From Chryseobacterium gallinarum (lineage in GTDB: Bacteria; Bacteroidota; Bacteroidia; Flavobacteriales; Weeksellaceae): a stretch of DNA of 64,000 nt. Positions 27,001-34,483 of this stretch are shown here, piece after piece. Each line of letters begins with the position of its first letter. The first letter of the stretch is position 1. The notes under the pieces were generated by a model, which saw only the letters and a program-made list of their open reading frames with translations, searched no databases and had not been told where the DNA came from. The translations under genes were made by a program, and so were the position numbers. The stretch is taken from contig NZ_CP009928.1 of NCBI RefSeq assembly GCF_001021975.1, positions 930,001-994,000 on the forward strand, read 5' to 3'.

Positions 27001-28004
27001 TCACTTAAAAGTTTATCCTGATTGTAATAATATCCCTGATGATACGAAAGTTCTCTTACAGTTCTATCAACACCGTAGTTAAATTGAATTTCATTAAAAT
27101 GAGGCTTGTTTAATTTTTCATTACCACCCCATTTAACAGTTTTAATTTTGGTTACTTCTCCTGATGTTGAAGTCTGCGTAGGTACAGCAGTATTTCTTTC
27201 ATATTCATAAGTAATATAATTACCCTGGGCATCCATCCATTTTACCAGATTATACTCCATAGTCGTTCTCGCTGCACTTACATGGGCGGGATCGTTAGAT
27301 ACTGTGTCACCATACCAAGCCTGGGAACCATCTTCAAAGGTCACATGGAAAAGCATTGGACCCTGAACCCCATTGCGGGTTCCCTGAGATTTTATTTTAA
27401 GATTTGAATATTTTTCAGTGACATATTCTGCTCCATCTTTTCCATATTCCCCTGACTTTAAAATCAATCTCTGGCCATTGAAGCTATAGTAGTCGGAATA
27501 ATCCATTTTGATCTCTCTAGCTTCTTTGTCTTTATCAATATTTCTTCCCATTCTGGAAATAGAAGTTATTCCCATTAAGGTCCAGCCATATCCCGCCATT
27601 CCATTTCCGGAACCACTGGTGTATACAAGATTTAACTGAGGGGCAACTGTTTTCACTCCCGGTGGTAAGGCAATGGGTAAAGTAAATTGTAATTGCCCGC
27701 CCCCGTTTACTTCAATTTTTCCTTTGGTATCATGGAAACTTTGACCTGTAGGTGAAGATGTTCCACTAGGATTATTCGCTCCTGCATTTGAATTTGTTGG
27801 TCCTCCACCCGGATTTTCCGTGGCTGGACCTATTTTCGCCACAAACGGATTCGAAACATCCGATTTGACATGAAATCCCTGTGCCATGATCACCGTCTGC
27901 GGATCCTGTACCGTCCGCGAGGTAGATTCTGCCTGATACAGTATGGTCTGCGAAAAGCCCCATACCGAACACAAGGACAACATCAATGATGAAAAAAACT
28001 TCAT
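21087..28004 (-). CDS. Giant SpvB/FG-GAP/Rhs polymorphic toxin with hydrophobic tip
   Basis: This 2305-residue paralogue of 11467-18546 has the same order: signal peptide (MKFFSSLMLSLCSVWGFSQ), linker, SpvB-like domain, FG-GAP/VCBS repeats (DFDGDGNLDLLFY, DLNGDGKSDLVRF), TcdB-like middle, YD repeats, Rhs core (RLYDPLLRRFLNADENIQDP) and Gly/Ala-rich region ending GGNFWQGAIIGGIVAGLNH. The two proteins diverge completely after this point. The tip here (from about residue 2125; DNA 21087-21632) starts with a poly-Asp stretch (FGFGDDDDDDK). It contains a hydrophobic Gly/Ala segment (AKYGATVGGWVGFAVGVGIG) that could insert in a membrane. No catalytic motif is recognised. The multi-helix protein directly downstream supports membrane action, but this is inference. 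Confidence 0.88.
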   Translation of the reverse strand: MKFFSSLMLSLCSVWGFSQTILYQAESTSRTVQDPQTVIMAQGFHVKSDVSNPFVAKIGPATENPGGGPTNSNAGANNPSGTSSPTGQSFHDTKGKIEVNGGGQLQFTLPIALPPGVKTVAPQLNLVYTSGSGNGMAGYGWTLMGITSISRMGRNIDKDKEAREIKMDYSDYYSFNGQRLILKSGEYGKDGAEYVTEKYSNLKIKSQGTRNGVQGPMLFHVTFEDGSQAWYGDTVSNDPAHVSAARTTMEYNLVKWMDAQGNYITYEYERNTAVPTQTSTSGEVTKIKTVKWGGNEKLNKPHFNEIQFNYGVDRTVRELSYHQGYYYNQDKLLSDIVVKTNATVFKTYKIAYTNNNTSYQFVDTITETNASGESANPIKFDRKIDNTTIRGAEISNNLNLDNKNISDFDGDGNLDLLFYQPARDGYYECLDYDDYGHCDREGDYIEGTVAGTYITYNNFFGANPVRVSDLNLTGALAINATLANNKMRPVKSLYTHKKETNQIKFDKYVLDNGQYVLNQTKIVPSSLYDKTYVQPRENPMDGYYEIRSYVKEFRDLDVNGDGLSEVMFSVENMTTIYPYTGPIIDPVTGEMGFPDPSTTQPQSSSQFDFYILNPNTSVNDAYLVGSGPRDLLKEGIAMDFDGDGKENLVEVTKNWVNSNFFVINDENKYVMQTNYIGFDGEKAGMVFGDFNGDGKMDFMVPQGTETSNWKLYMNPGKTLPAGSSAPTFRVQDFNNFSYYTKDPKIVDETYSRQAAIWHFAKDLNGDGKSDLVRFESQIFKAHKCCKDIDSRRGFKIMESTGVDANGNIKFETKYEEDLWGMYSEIGSHWIPMNVSLRINKEDNIFFVKAENHLYRYSYYDLKSRERIYAINQGGIKTEIVYNELDANDTATAQFYKPTTIQTYPYVQVEHMPQNFIVTQLKEEGRKQDFKYRDLIINLHGKGVIGYRQAARSTWYADGFENTKIWSGAEIDPLNEGVTLKEWSIKTNDDNKIFPANISENNNELLNYKSISYLKDELLNGQVITGNSGVDKAKIVTARVPKTTLTKEFLTGVTNSSTITYGDYYLPAQVVSNINNNYGITTSNFEYDHNPSGTGSDYFIGRSKSKTDKIQAYGDIKSAKVEYTYNGNLLKSSKTWNRDNSEYVLNTYDYDGFGNVVKKVVGNSVDAITQTTMSAYDPKGRFVIKKTDNLGLETNIDYNNWGQITLQTDPLGNTLENTYDNWGKLLKSKTNIGGTTTYQYTRDTNSNIAIIQYDADGNISKKYTNRLGQEYKKVTKAFGANKYIAVYTVYDKLGRKIRETEPYFDQESGELPANIQWNVNTYDDTVYPTKVTTTGLAKIDGQGLITSFTGKKMESYISGNITSVKEVNGYGRTTTKTIDALGKVVSTTDKGGTVIFSYNAVGEQIKAQYAENIVTIKYDNWGRKSELNDPSNGVYKYEYNGFGQTKKTISPKGTKEFTYNNFGQLITQKEISTVDGGQATDKTITYTYDNKGRVISKNGTSKGKAYGSTATYDPQGRLLATSESSNDKYFIQKGITYDEKDRIVSYEKSLYSSGVLTKVNVENVYNDWNGELYQIKDKNSGKILWELKDANEKGQILSAKLGAATISNTYDTNGFLTKVNHSSQVKSGILDIGYTFDGVKNELKSRRTTGDFNIIESFDYDDNNRLVSWTDPVTGAKPNNRNVYDAKGRILENDQVGTIKYGNTAKIYQPTGMTLNAAGTQNYNNDLIQTVIYNENNDPVFIDGEKGDVAFQYGLTKMRQRVTFGGNFNADSDGKFTKFYSEDGSFEVVKDNTTGKEKHVLYIGGTPYESNIVYLKNYNETAGSYKFLHKDYLGSILAISDEVGNKLEQRHFDAWGNFTHLQIGSGAIITNKNVINAASLLLERGYTSHEHFGEIGIIHMNGRLYDPLLRRFLNADENIQDPTNTQNYNKYGYVLNNPLMFNDPTGEELVTLFAISMAAIVKAIIIGAAVGLAAYTLSLAVTGNFDQWNLLGAFKATFTGAVSGAVTFGIGSLFSGAGGCITAAAQMIKETVGQIGFVMIQAGTHAIAQGILSSVQGENFLASAASGFLGSLGAAAFGAIAKDFAQKAAGQILFGAISGGIGSELAGGNFWQGAIIGGIVAGLNHTMHDQNPFGFGDDDDDDKIISKLTPAQRKQLEQIKSGTSLTKDILEETGLAKILDNWVEKTPLGKNLKIGVLDYLEMGGTIIYDHKLSQFNGITKNELKFRFVKTTSKGLITAHFGSLAATAATAKYGATVGGWVGFAVGVGIGFYMDQTYFRAIKYFDNFMTRFGGYIQRQAVYNMYRGF

Positions 28005-28590
28005 TGTTTATTAGTTTTTAATAATTTAATAATTGAAATGGTTCTATAATCTTGAAAGAATATTTTAATCCTTCAATGCTTGATCTTTAGATTATTCCTG
28101 TTTTTTATCTTTTGGTCACATTTCTTCCAAAGACTCTTCCATCTTTTAAGGTAAAGCGAAGAATATAAACACCCCAGTCATACCCGGTCATATTAATTTT
28201 TATCTTACGCCCTAAATCCGGTGAGTTTTGTTGCTGGAATTTCCAGTGGACCGTACTATGCTGGTAAAGTGAAACAGATTCTATTAATCCGTCTACTTCT
28301 TCGGTCCAGTCGATGGTTAAGTAATCATTCACCGGAACAGGATAAAGTCTGATCTGTTTCCAGAATGTTTTTTCATCAATAGCAGGCGCTTGCAGGGTAA
28401 CTGTGGCTACTTTGGCCTCTTCCCGGACTGTAACTTCTTTCAGGGCAATATCCTGGGTCTTTTTTCCCGCCACATCGGTTCCTCTGTATCGCTGGTTTCC
28501 GGCTTCATCATACTTGAAGTAAACTTCAGTTTGCGAATAGCCCAGAAAACCAATTAACAGAGAAAACACGGAAAGTATTTTTCTTTTCAT
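27771..28590. repeat. Repeat copy B: 5' end of the Rhs gene plus T9SS-tail gene
   Basis: Direct-repeat partner of 18313-19124. By eye only scattered single-base differences are present in the aligned coding parts, for instance over the signal peptide and linker of the Rhs gene. Confidence 0.8.
28105..28590 (-). CDS. Small secreted protein with YD motif and T9SS type A-like C-terminal domain (copy 2)
   Basis: This 161-residue protein is almost identical to 18639-19124. Differences cluster in the signal peptide (KRKILSVFSLLIGFLGYSQ against KKKLLSLSSLLIGFLGFSQ) plus two residues near the middle. The same YD motif and C-terminal sorting-like domain are present. It lies between the fibre-like gene (6-base gap) and the Rhs gene (100-base gap). 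The strict conservation of this small protein beside two toxins of different tip points to a shared function for the Rhs shell, not for the tip. Confidence 0.75.
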   Translation of the reverse strand: MKRKILSVFSLLIGFLGYSQTEVYFKYDEAGNQRYRGTDVAGKKTQDIALKEVTVREEAKVATVTLQAPAIDEKTFWKQIRLYPVPVNDYLTIDWTEEVDGLIESVSLYQHSTVHWKFQQQNSPDLGRKIKINMTGYDWGVYILRFTLKDGRVFGRNVTKR

Positions 28591-28596
28591 GGTTGA

Positions 28597-29583
28597 TTAT
28601 TTTTGAGTTGATAAAAGTTTCTGAATGTGCTGCTCCAGCTGTTCAATCCTTTCTGATTGATGTTGTAAGACTTTACGATCTTCCTGAAGCTGTTTGTTTT
28701 GCTGAATTGAGTAGAGCGTTAACTCTTCAATTTTTTCAAGAAGTTTAGCGTTCATTTCAGCAACATTAATTCCATTTTTCAATACTTCATCAGCTGATGG
28801 AATATTAGGCAAATGGCCCTTTTCTGAAATATGTTTTTCTACTTCGTCCAACGATTTCAACTGGTAGTCTTTTTTGAAAACATAATCTGCCCAGACATTA
28901 GCTTTTACCTCAACTTCTTTAGCGTGGATTTTACCGTCAAACTTGGCAATTCCATTATTCAGGAATTTGATCCAGATCCCTCTTTTAGCATCCTGGAACC
29001 CTACAAAAGTTTTACCATCATCGTTATCATTAGGCTGTGCAATAATAATATTATGGGAGCTTCCAAGATTTCTTAAAACCGTATCACCAGGCATTCCACC
29101 ATAGCAGCCATTACACCCCGACTTAGCAATCTGGAATGTTCCATATGAATTGGTGACTTCCATCATAACATCGTTAGTATCATACACCCTTAGCAGAGAT
29201 GCAGAATTGGAACCAGGATCATTATATGCCCCTATTCTCACTTTTCCCTCACTTGATTGGGTTAATAGCCTGCTCCAGCTTCCCCATTGAGGGTCTGCCG
29301 ACAATGCATTTCTGTAAAAAATACCTCCATCATTAAAGTTCAGCTGGTGGCGCTTATTTCCGGAATTATCAAACCAGGGAGCAATCGTTAACATCCCTGA
29401 ATAACTACCTTTTCCGGGAACTCCTACCGCATCCCTGAGTTTAAACTCAGCCTTCACTTCATGATTGTAAGCAGAGGGTAAATCGTTGGTATTTCTGGTG
29501 TCATGAACGGTTAATCCAGGTGCATTCTGAGCATAGATTAAACCTGAGAATGCCATTGCGGCAATCAATAGTGTTTGTTTCAT
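28597..29583 (-). CDS. Secreted fibre-like protein, divergent member
   Basis: This 328-residue protein has a signal peptide (MKQTLLIAAMAFSGLIYAQ). A head with motifs such as GMLTIAPWFDNSGNKRHQLN and a Cys pair in GCNGCYGG follows. The C-terminal module (WADYVFKKDYQLKSLDEVEK, KGHLPNIPSADEVLKNG, then coiled coil) is the same family as in its neighbours but clearly more distant. A -7 box lies 21 bases upstream. Function unknown. The head resembles tail-fibre or pyocin-knob-like receptor-binding regions in general style only. Confidence 0.65.
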   Translation of the reverse strand: MKQTLLIAAMAFSGLIYAQNAPGLTVHDTRNTNDLPSAYNHEVKAEFKLRDAVGVPGKGSYSGMLTIAPWFDNSGNKRHQLNFNDGGIFYRNALSADPQWGSWSRLLTQSSEGKVRIGAYNDPGSNSASLLRVYDTNDVMMEVTNSYGTFQIAKSGCNGCYGGMPGDTVLRNLGSSHNIIIAQPNDNDDGKTFVGFQDAKRGIWIKFLNNGIAKFDGKIHAKEVEVKANVWADYVFKKDYQLKSLDEVEKHISEKGHLPNIPSADEVLKNGINVAEMNAKLLEKIEELTLYSIQQNKQLQEDRKVLQHQSERIEQLEQHIQKLLSTQK

Positions 29584-29603
29584 AGTTATTAAGTTTTAGG
29601 CAA

Positions 29604-29611
29604 CAAAAATA
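29604..29611 (-). promoter_or_regulatory. -7 promoter element of the fibre-like gene at 29583
   Basis: TATTTTTG on the minus strand matches TAnnTTTG, 21 bases upstream of the ATG. No clear -33 TTG at the usual spacing. Confidence 0.4.
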
Positions 29612-29672
29612 GCCTTTACAATAGAAATTTTTTATGTTAAAGCTATAATTCGTAAATTTATATCTATATATT

Positions 29673-30545
29673 TTATTTTGTTATGGACAGGATGTGGTGC
29701 AGTTTTTTATTGATCTCTTCAGATTCGGATTTTAAAGTTTTATTTTCTTCCTGAAGCTGTTTAATCTGTTTATTTTGTTCAATTGAATAGAGAGTGAGTT
29801 CTTCTATTTTCTGCAACAGTTTAATTTGGAATTCGCCCACATTTACTCCTTCTTTTTCCATCATTTTTGCAGAAGCAATCTCGGGGAGGTGCTTTTTTTC
29901 TTTAATGTGCTTTTCAATATCTTCTAACCTGGGAAGATCATAATTTTCGTCAAAAACAAAATCAGCAGTAGGTGAAGAAGTTACTTTAATTTCTTTTGCT
30001 TCAAACTTTCCATTCAATAAGGCATTTCCGTTAGGTTTGATCGCCAGTTGTATTTTCTTATTGGTAATAAAGTTAATAGCTCCAAAACTGGCATTAAACT
30101 CATTATCATTTTCAATATTGAAATCTCCATAATCTCCATACCTGAATCCTGAAGATGTGTATCCTGAATTCAATTCCAGGTTAGCAGTATTATGATATCC
30201 AATACTGATCATATTACTTCCTCCTGTTGCACCGTAGGCTGAAAATCTGGCCATCACTACATTCTTATTATTACTATTCTCTTTAGCAACTTCGAATCTT
30301 GTCTGAGGCTCAATAGTTCCTATTCCTACATTTCCGTTATTCAGCAGCTGTAATATTGAACCTGTTGTCTGGAGCCTTATTCCTCCATACCATTTGATAT
30401 CTAAACCATCTGAACCCGGTACCGGATAATGAGTCAGATAATAATTGGCAGGATCTGAATTTCCGTATAATTTGTTAAAAGCTATATCCTGGGAGAAAAG
30501 CATTCCAAACACAGTTAATCCAATAATGGATAAAGTTTTTTTCAT
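29673..30545 (-). CDS. Secreted fibre-like protein: variable head, conserved coiled-coil tail
   Basis: This is 290 residues from ATG 30545 (MKKTLSIIGLTVFGMLFSQ). A TTG at 30563 opens the frame, but the signal peptide begins at the ATG. The head is unlike the other copies. GNVGIGTIEPQTRFEVAKE marks the fibre-like repeat, and the last about 110 residues (FVFDENYDLPRLEDIEKHIK, KKHLPEIASAKMMEKEGVNV, coiled coil) match the constant tail of 19127 and 30795. It is separately promoted by a -7 box 16 bases upstream. Function unknown. Confidence 0.68.
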   Translation of the reverse strand: MKKTLSIIGLTVFGMLFSQDIAFNKLYGNSDPANYYLTHYPVPGSDGLDIKWYGGIRLQTTGSILQLLNNGNVGIGTIEPQTRFEVAKENSNNKNVVMARFSAYGATGGSNMISIGYHNTANLELNSGYTSSGFRYGDYGDFNIENDNEFNASFGAINFITNKKIQLAIKPNGNALLNGKFEAKEIKVTSSPTADFVFDENYDLPRLEDIEKHIKEKKHLPEIASAKMMEKEGVNVGEFQIKLLQKIEELTLYSIEQNKQIKQLQEENKTLKSESEEINKKLHHILSITK

Positions 30546-30560
30546 ATATCTTTTTTTGTA

Positions 30561-30568
30561 CAAATTTA
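30561..30568 (-). promoter_or_regulatory. -7 promoter element of the fibre-like gene at 30545
   Basis: TAAATTTG on the minus strand is an exact TAnnTTTG match, 16 bases before the ATG. It also argues against the upstream TTG start at 30563, which it overlaps. Confidence 0.5.
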
Positions 30569-30794
30569 ATCTTTTCCCAATTTTGACACTTTTTGGTGTG
30601 TTATTATTTTAATATAGCCTAATATATTTCTGCCTTACGACAAAACTTGACGTATTTTTTTATTATTACATAAAGTAATGGCAAAAAGTTTTACGGGAAA
30701 TCTGGATCAGAAGAATAAAAAACATTCAATTCTTATTGATGTTCTTTATTAAATTGAAATAGTTATAAATTTTTATTTTCGATTCTCTTATGTA

Positions 30795-31754
30795 CTATTT
30801 GTTCCCAGCACCTAAAAGTTGCTGTACCTTCTCTTTCAATTTTTTGATTTCTTCAACCTGTAAAATCAAATCTTTGTTCTCTTCCTGAAGTTGCTTCAGT
30901 TGTTCTGATTGAGATTTCAACTGTTTATTTTGTTCAATGGAATAAAGGGTAAGCTCTTCTATTTTCTGTAACAACTTAATCTGAAATTCTCCGACATTCA
31001 CTCCTTCTTTTTCCATCACTTTTGCTGAGGCAATTTCAGGAAGATGCTTTTTCTCCTTGATGTGCTTTTCAATGTCTTCTAAGGTTGGAAGATTATAGTT
31101 TTCTTCGAATACAAAATCTGCTGTGGGTGATGAGGTTACTTTAATTTCTTTCGCCTCAAATTTACCATTAAGTAAAGCATTTCCATTTTCACCGTTAATC
31201 GTGAATGATTTCGTCCAATCCCAGTCTGTATTGCCCGCATTTTTTGGCGCAATATACAAAGACTTTCTACCATCATCCGGAGTATGAAAAATCCAGGAAT
31301 TGCTTCCCCCACTAATAAAATCATTGAACTTAGCATTTCCGTTAACTTCCAGTTTCTCCTGAGGTGCACTTGTATGTATACCTATATTTCCATTATCTGC
31401 CAGGAATAAAGGAGCATCACAGATTCCTCCTGCACAACGATTGACAGCGTCATACCTCATAAATGACAGTCCCTTATTAAAGGTATTCCCTTTCCATATA
31501 CTCCATTCCTTTACCTGCCCGGCCTGGGTATATGAATCATCAATAAACCTCAATCCGGTCGGGATATATCCTCCATTACCTCTAATAATCGGAATATTTT
31601 CATTAGCTTTAATATCAAGACTTCCTTCCGGGACATTAGTTCCGATACCTATATTATTATTTGAAGAGCTTTGAACATTACCTCCCGGTGTATACAATTG
31701 AGCAGAAGCTAAAGAAGAGGCCAATATGGCTAACGATAGTAATTTTGTTTTCAT
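30795..31754 (-). CDS. Secreted fibre-like protein: variable head, conserved coiled-coil tail
   Basis: This 319-residue protein has a signal peptide (MKTKLLSLAILASSLASAQ) and two GIGT/GIHT motifs (NIGIGTNVPEGSLDIK, NIGIHTSAPQEKLEVNG). The region from NAKFNDFISGGSNSWIFHTP to the end is close to 19127-19963. It ends in a long Gln/Glu/Lys coiled coil (QNKQLKSQSEQLKQLQEEN). It is the first gene of the island in transcription order, with its own -7 box. Function unknown. Confidence 0.68.
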   Translation of the reverse strand: MKTKLLSLAILASSLASAQLYTPGGNVQSSSNNNIGIGTNVPEGSLDIKANENIPIIRGNGGYIPTGLRFIDDSYTQAGQVKEWSIWKGNTFNKGLSFMRYDAVNRCAGGICDAPLFLADNGNIGIHTSAPQEKLEVNGNAKFNDFISGGSNSWIFHTPDDGRKSLYIAPKNAGNTDWDWTKSFTINGENGNALLNGKFEAKEIKVTSSPTADFVFEENYNLPTLEDIEKHIKEKKHLPEIASAKVMEKEGVNVGEFQIKLLQKIEELTLYSIEQNKQLKSQSEQLKQLQEENKDLILQVEEIKKLKEKVQQLLGAGNK

Positions 31755-31778
31755 AATTAATTAGTTTTTTTTAGACCG

Positions 31779-31786
31779 CAAATTTA
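31779..31786 (-). promoter_or_regulatory. -7 promoter element at the head of the toxin island
   Basis: TAAATTTG on the minus strand, 24 bases upstream of ATG 31754. No perfect -33 TTG. Confidence 0.5.
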
Positions 31787-31887
31787 ATACTTTATTCTCT
31801 TATATTAAGTCATATTAACATGATTTAATACTTTTAGCATTGAGCAGCTGACGTAACAAATTATTAATCCTGCTTCAGCAGTGCACA

Positions 31888-31913
31888 ATAAAAAAAGGAC
31901 TAAAAAGCCCTTT
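31888..31913 (-). terminator. Terminator of the HdeD-like gene
   Basis: On the minus strand AAAGGGC pairs with GTCCTTT around TTTTTA and is followed by T4. It sits 16 bases past the stop and insulates the gene from the toxin island. Confidence 0.8.
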
Positions 31914-31929
31914 ACATTATATAGATTCA

Positions 31930-32562
31930 CTATTTCCTCAGATTATCAATCTCATCCTCTATGGATCTGATTTTGTCTCTTAATTCCTGATTTATCCTGC
32001 CTGGGATTTTTTTTACTTTTCTTAAATCAAGTGCCAGAAAAATAGAAGCTATTCCCAAAAAAATAAAGGAAACACCTGTTAATGTAACCAGGGAAATACC
32101 AGTAAATACCGGATTGAATATTAACAACAAAGAAAAAATAATTCCCCCGACACTGGCCAGTGCTGCATTTCCCCAGCTCATGACCCTCATACTTTTCAGG
32201 TCAAAGGCAAATCCCAATAGTTGAAAAGAACGGAACAATAAAGTAAAACCTACAACAAATGGAAGAATCGTCATAGAAATTTGGGGATAAGCAATCAGAT
32301 AAATCCCTATTGCAGTTGTCAACAACCCGCTAACTAAGAACCAACCCCAACCCTGCAGCGATTTACTGTTTTGTAAAGAAAAAAATATTTCTGTAATTCC
32401 TGAGAATAAAAATGAAACACTGAAAAAAACAGATAGTGTCACATATGTCGCAAGAGGTACGCTAAATACATAGATTCCAAAAATTAAAAAAAGTATTCCA
32501 AATATCAATGGAATATACCAATGCTTAACGCTGTTTGTAAAAGTCTGAAATAAACTGGCCAT
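31930..32562 (-). CDS. HdeD/DUF308 family membrane protein
   Basis: This 210-residue inner-membrane protein has six predicted helices in two repeated DUF308 units (for example WYIPLIFGILFLIFGIYVFS, WGWFLVSGLLTTAIGIYLIA, ASVGGIIFSLLLIFNPVFTG). A basic cytosolic C-terminal tail with a short coiled coil (INQELRDKIRSIEDEIDNL) follows. In E. coli HdeD is tied to acid resistance at high cell density; in Bacteroidota the role is not established. It is monocistronic between two terminators. Confidence 0.85.
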   Translation of the reverse strand: MASLFQTFTNSVKHWYIPLIFGILFLIFGIYVFSVPLATYVTLSVFFSVSFLFSGITEIFFSLQNSKSLQGWGWFLVSGLLTTAIGIYLIAYPQISMTILPFVVGFTLLFRSFQLLGFAFDLKSMRVMSWGNAALASVGGIIFSLLLIFNPVFTGISLVTLTGVSFIFLGIASIFLALDLRKVKKIPGRINQELRDKIRSIEDEIDNLRK

Positions 32563-32760
32563 AAGTGTGTGTTTTTTAGTTTTGCCTACTTTGTACAGTG
32601 GTGTTCGGCGTGTCCTTAAGAAATAACAACAGGAAAAAATTAAAATTTTCCCTTTTATTGGAAATAATTTTCATTACTAATGTACGAAAAATATCCAAAT
32701 TTTGTTTCAGAATAGAGTAATAATTCTATTGATGATATCCGGATTTACTTTAAGAAAATA

Positions 32761-32795
32761 AAAAAGATGAAAACTAATAGCTAGCTTTCATCTTT
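32761..32795 (-). terminator. Terminator of the amino-acid permease gene
   Basis: AAAGATGAAA (32763-32772) pairs perfectly with TTTCATCTTT (32786-32795). On the minus strand a T-rich run follows. It lies 29 bases past the stop. Confidence 0.8.
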
Positions 32796-32824
32796 CAGAC
32801 ATATAATGTACTGTTTATATAATA

Positions 32825-34243
32825 TTATTCAGGTTTATAAAGCTTATACATAACAAATAAAAAGCCTATCCAGACCGGTATTAAAATAACCTGTATTTCC
32901 ATTCCTGTAATGCTCATCAATCCTAGAATCAAGACTAAAAATACAATACAAATGTAATTGGAAACCGGATAAAATATCGATGGAAATTTCGATTGAACTC
33001 CGGATTTGCTGATCGATTTTTTAAATTTTAAATGAGTATAACATATCATCAGCCAGTTAATAATCAAAGTGGAAACCACAAGTGCCATCAGGTATTCAAA
33101 TGCTTTTTCCGGCACTAATTTATTGATGATAATACAGATCCCTGCAAAGCATGAAGACACTATAATTGCATTAATAGGCACAGAGTTTTTATTTAATTTT
33201 TTTAAAAATTTCGGTGCGTTTCCTTGCTGGGCTAATCCGAAAAGCATCCTGCTATTGCTGTAAACACTACTATTATAAACAGATAAAGCAGCCGTTAAAA
33301 CAATTAAGTTCAAAACATTGGCAATCAACGTATTGAATTGGATTATTTTTCCAAAAAGACTGAATTCCAGACCGTTTAGATTTTGAAAGACCATTACAAA
33401 CGGGCTTGATCCTTCTGTAATGTCTCTCCATGGGCTTAATGAAAATAAGATTACCAAAGCCCCCACATAGAAAATCAAAATCCTGTAGATTACCTGATTG
33501 GTAGCCTGCGGAATTGTTTTTTCCGGATTTTTTGCTTCTGCAGCAGTTATTCCTATCAGTTCCAGCCCACCAAATGAAAACATGATCATGGCCATTGCTG
33601 CAAATAATCCGGAATAACCATGTTCTGTTTTATTAAACAGACCTTTCGGAAAAAATCCTCCATCATTCCATAAGTTTGTAATACTCGCCTTTTCTCCTCC
33701 CGTCCCACTGATCAGTAAGTACACCCCAAAGACAATCATCGCTATGATGGCAACTACTTTAATAATGGAAAACCAGAATTCGGTTTCACCATAAACTTTT
33801 ACAGAGGCCAGATTCAGTGCATTGATCACTATAAAAAAGAATAAACTGGAAACCCAGAGAGGTATTTCCGGCCACCAGAAATGAATATAGTGACCAATGG
33901 CTGTAAGCTCAGCCATACTTACAAGAATATAGAGGATCCAGTAATTCCATCCGGAAGCAAATCCCGGGAAATTTCCCCAATATTTATAAGCAAAGTAACT
34001 AAAACTTCCCGATACCGGTTCCTGCACTACCATTTCTCCCAGTTGGCGCATGATAAAAAAGGCAATTATCCCGGCCAGGGCATACCCCAGAATAACAGAG
34101 GGGCCGGCTAATACTGCAGCAGGTCCGATTCCCAGAAATAATCCTGTTCCTATGGCACCCCCAAGGGCAATTAATTGTATATGTCTATTCGTTAATCCTC
34201 TAACTAAAGTTTCATTTTTTTCAGTTTTCTTCTCTTTGTCCAT
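32825..34243 (-). CDS. Amino-acid permease, APC superfamily (AroP/CycA-like)
   Basis: This 472-residue protein has about 12 membrane helices. The family signature GGAIGTGLFLGIG (28-40) forms the unwound helix-1 substrate site, and GGLELIGITAAEAKNPEKTI marks helix 6 and the following loop. LGEMVVQEPVSGSFSYFAYK matches the amino-acid transporter (AAT) subfamily of AroP, PheP, CycA and LysP. It should be a proton-coupled importer in the inner membrane. The exact amino acid cannot be read from the sequence. It starts at ATG 34243 with a hydrophilic N-terminus and is monocistronic. Confidence 0.88.
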   Translation of the reverse strand: MDKEKKTEKNETLVRGLTNRHIQLIALGGAIGTGLFLGIGPAAVLAGPSVILGYALAGIIAFFIMRQLGEMVVQEPVSGSFSYFAYKYWGNFPGFASGWNYWILYILVSMAELTAIGHYIHFWWPEIPLWVSSLFFFIVINALNLASVKVYGETEFWFSIIKVVAIIAMIVFGVYLLISGTGGEKASITNLWNDGGFFPKGLFNKTEHGYSGLFAAMAMIMFSFGGLELIGITAAEAKNPEKTIPQATNQVIYRILIFYVGALVILFSLSPWRDITEGSSPFVMVFQNLNGLEFSLFGKIIQFNTLIANVLNLIVLTAALSVYNSSVYSNSRMLFGLAQQGNAPKFLKKLNKNSVPINAIIVSSCFAGICIIINKLVPEKAFEYLMALVVSTLIINWLMICYTHLKFKKSISKSGVQSKFPSIFYPVSNYICIVFLVLILGLMSITGMEIQVILIPVWIGFLFVMYKLYKPE

Positions 34244-34335
34244 AGAATGAATTATTCGGTCGCTAAATATATAAAAACTTTTCAGAGAAATTCACATTCC
34301 ATGGGGCAAATTGACATTTTGAAATGAATCAAACA

Positions 34336-34363
34336 TAAAAAAACCTAGTAATCTGCTAAGGTT
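34336..34363 (-). terminator. Distal terminator of the C1q-like gene
   Basis: On the minus strand AACCTTAG pairs with CTAGGTT around a 7-base loop, followed by T5-7. Confidence 0.65.
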
Positions 34364-34430
34364 CTATTAATCATTATTTTTTTACCAAACAATTACACTA
34401 AAATTTTTCAAATTAAAGGTTTAATGAATA

Positions 34431-34460
34431 AAAATAAGCCTCAACAATTTGTCAAGGCTT
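34431..34460 (-). terminator. Proximal terminator of the C1q-like gene
   Basis: On the minus strand AAGCCT and AGGCTT pair around a loop that can extend the stem, followed by A then T5. It lies 24 bases past the stop and in tandem with a second hairpin further on. Confidence 0.65.
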
Positions 34461-34483
34461 GTGTTATTGAATCCGGCAACCAG

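Noticed and set aside
19127..31754. A prophage, because of tail-fibre-like proteins
   Set aside because: The fibre-like proteins have Sec signal peptides, and no capsid, portal, terminase, tail tube or integrase gene is present.
10748..31754. An insertion-sequence-borne island next to tRNA-Gln
   Set aside because: No transposase, integrase or direct repeat of the tRNA 3' end was found. The tRNA lies close to one side, but this alone is not evidence for integration.
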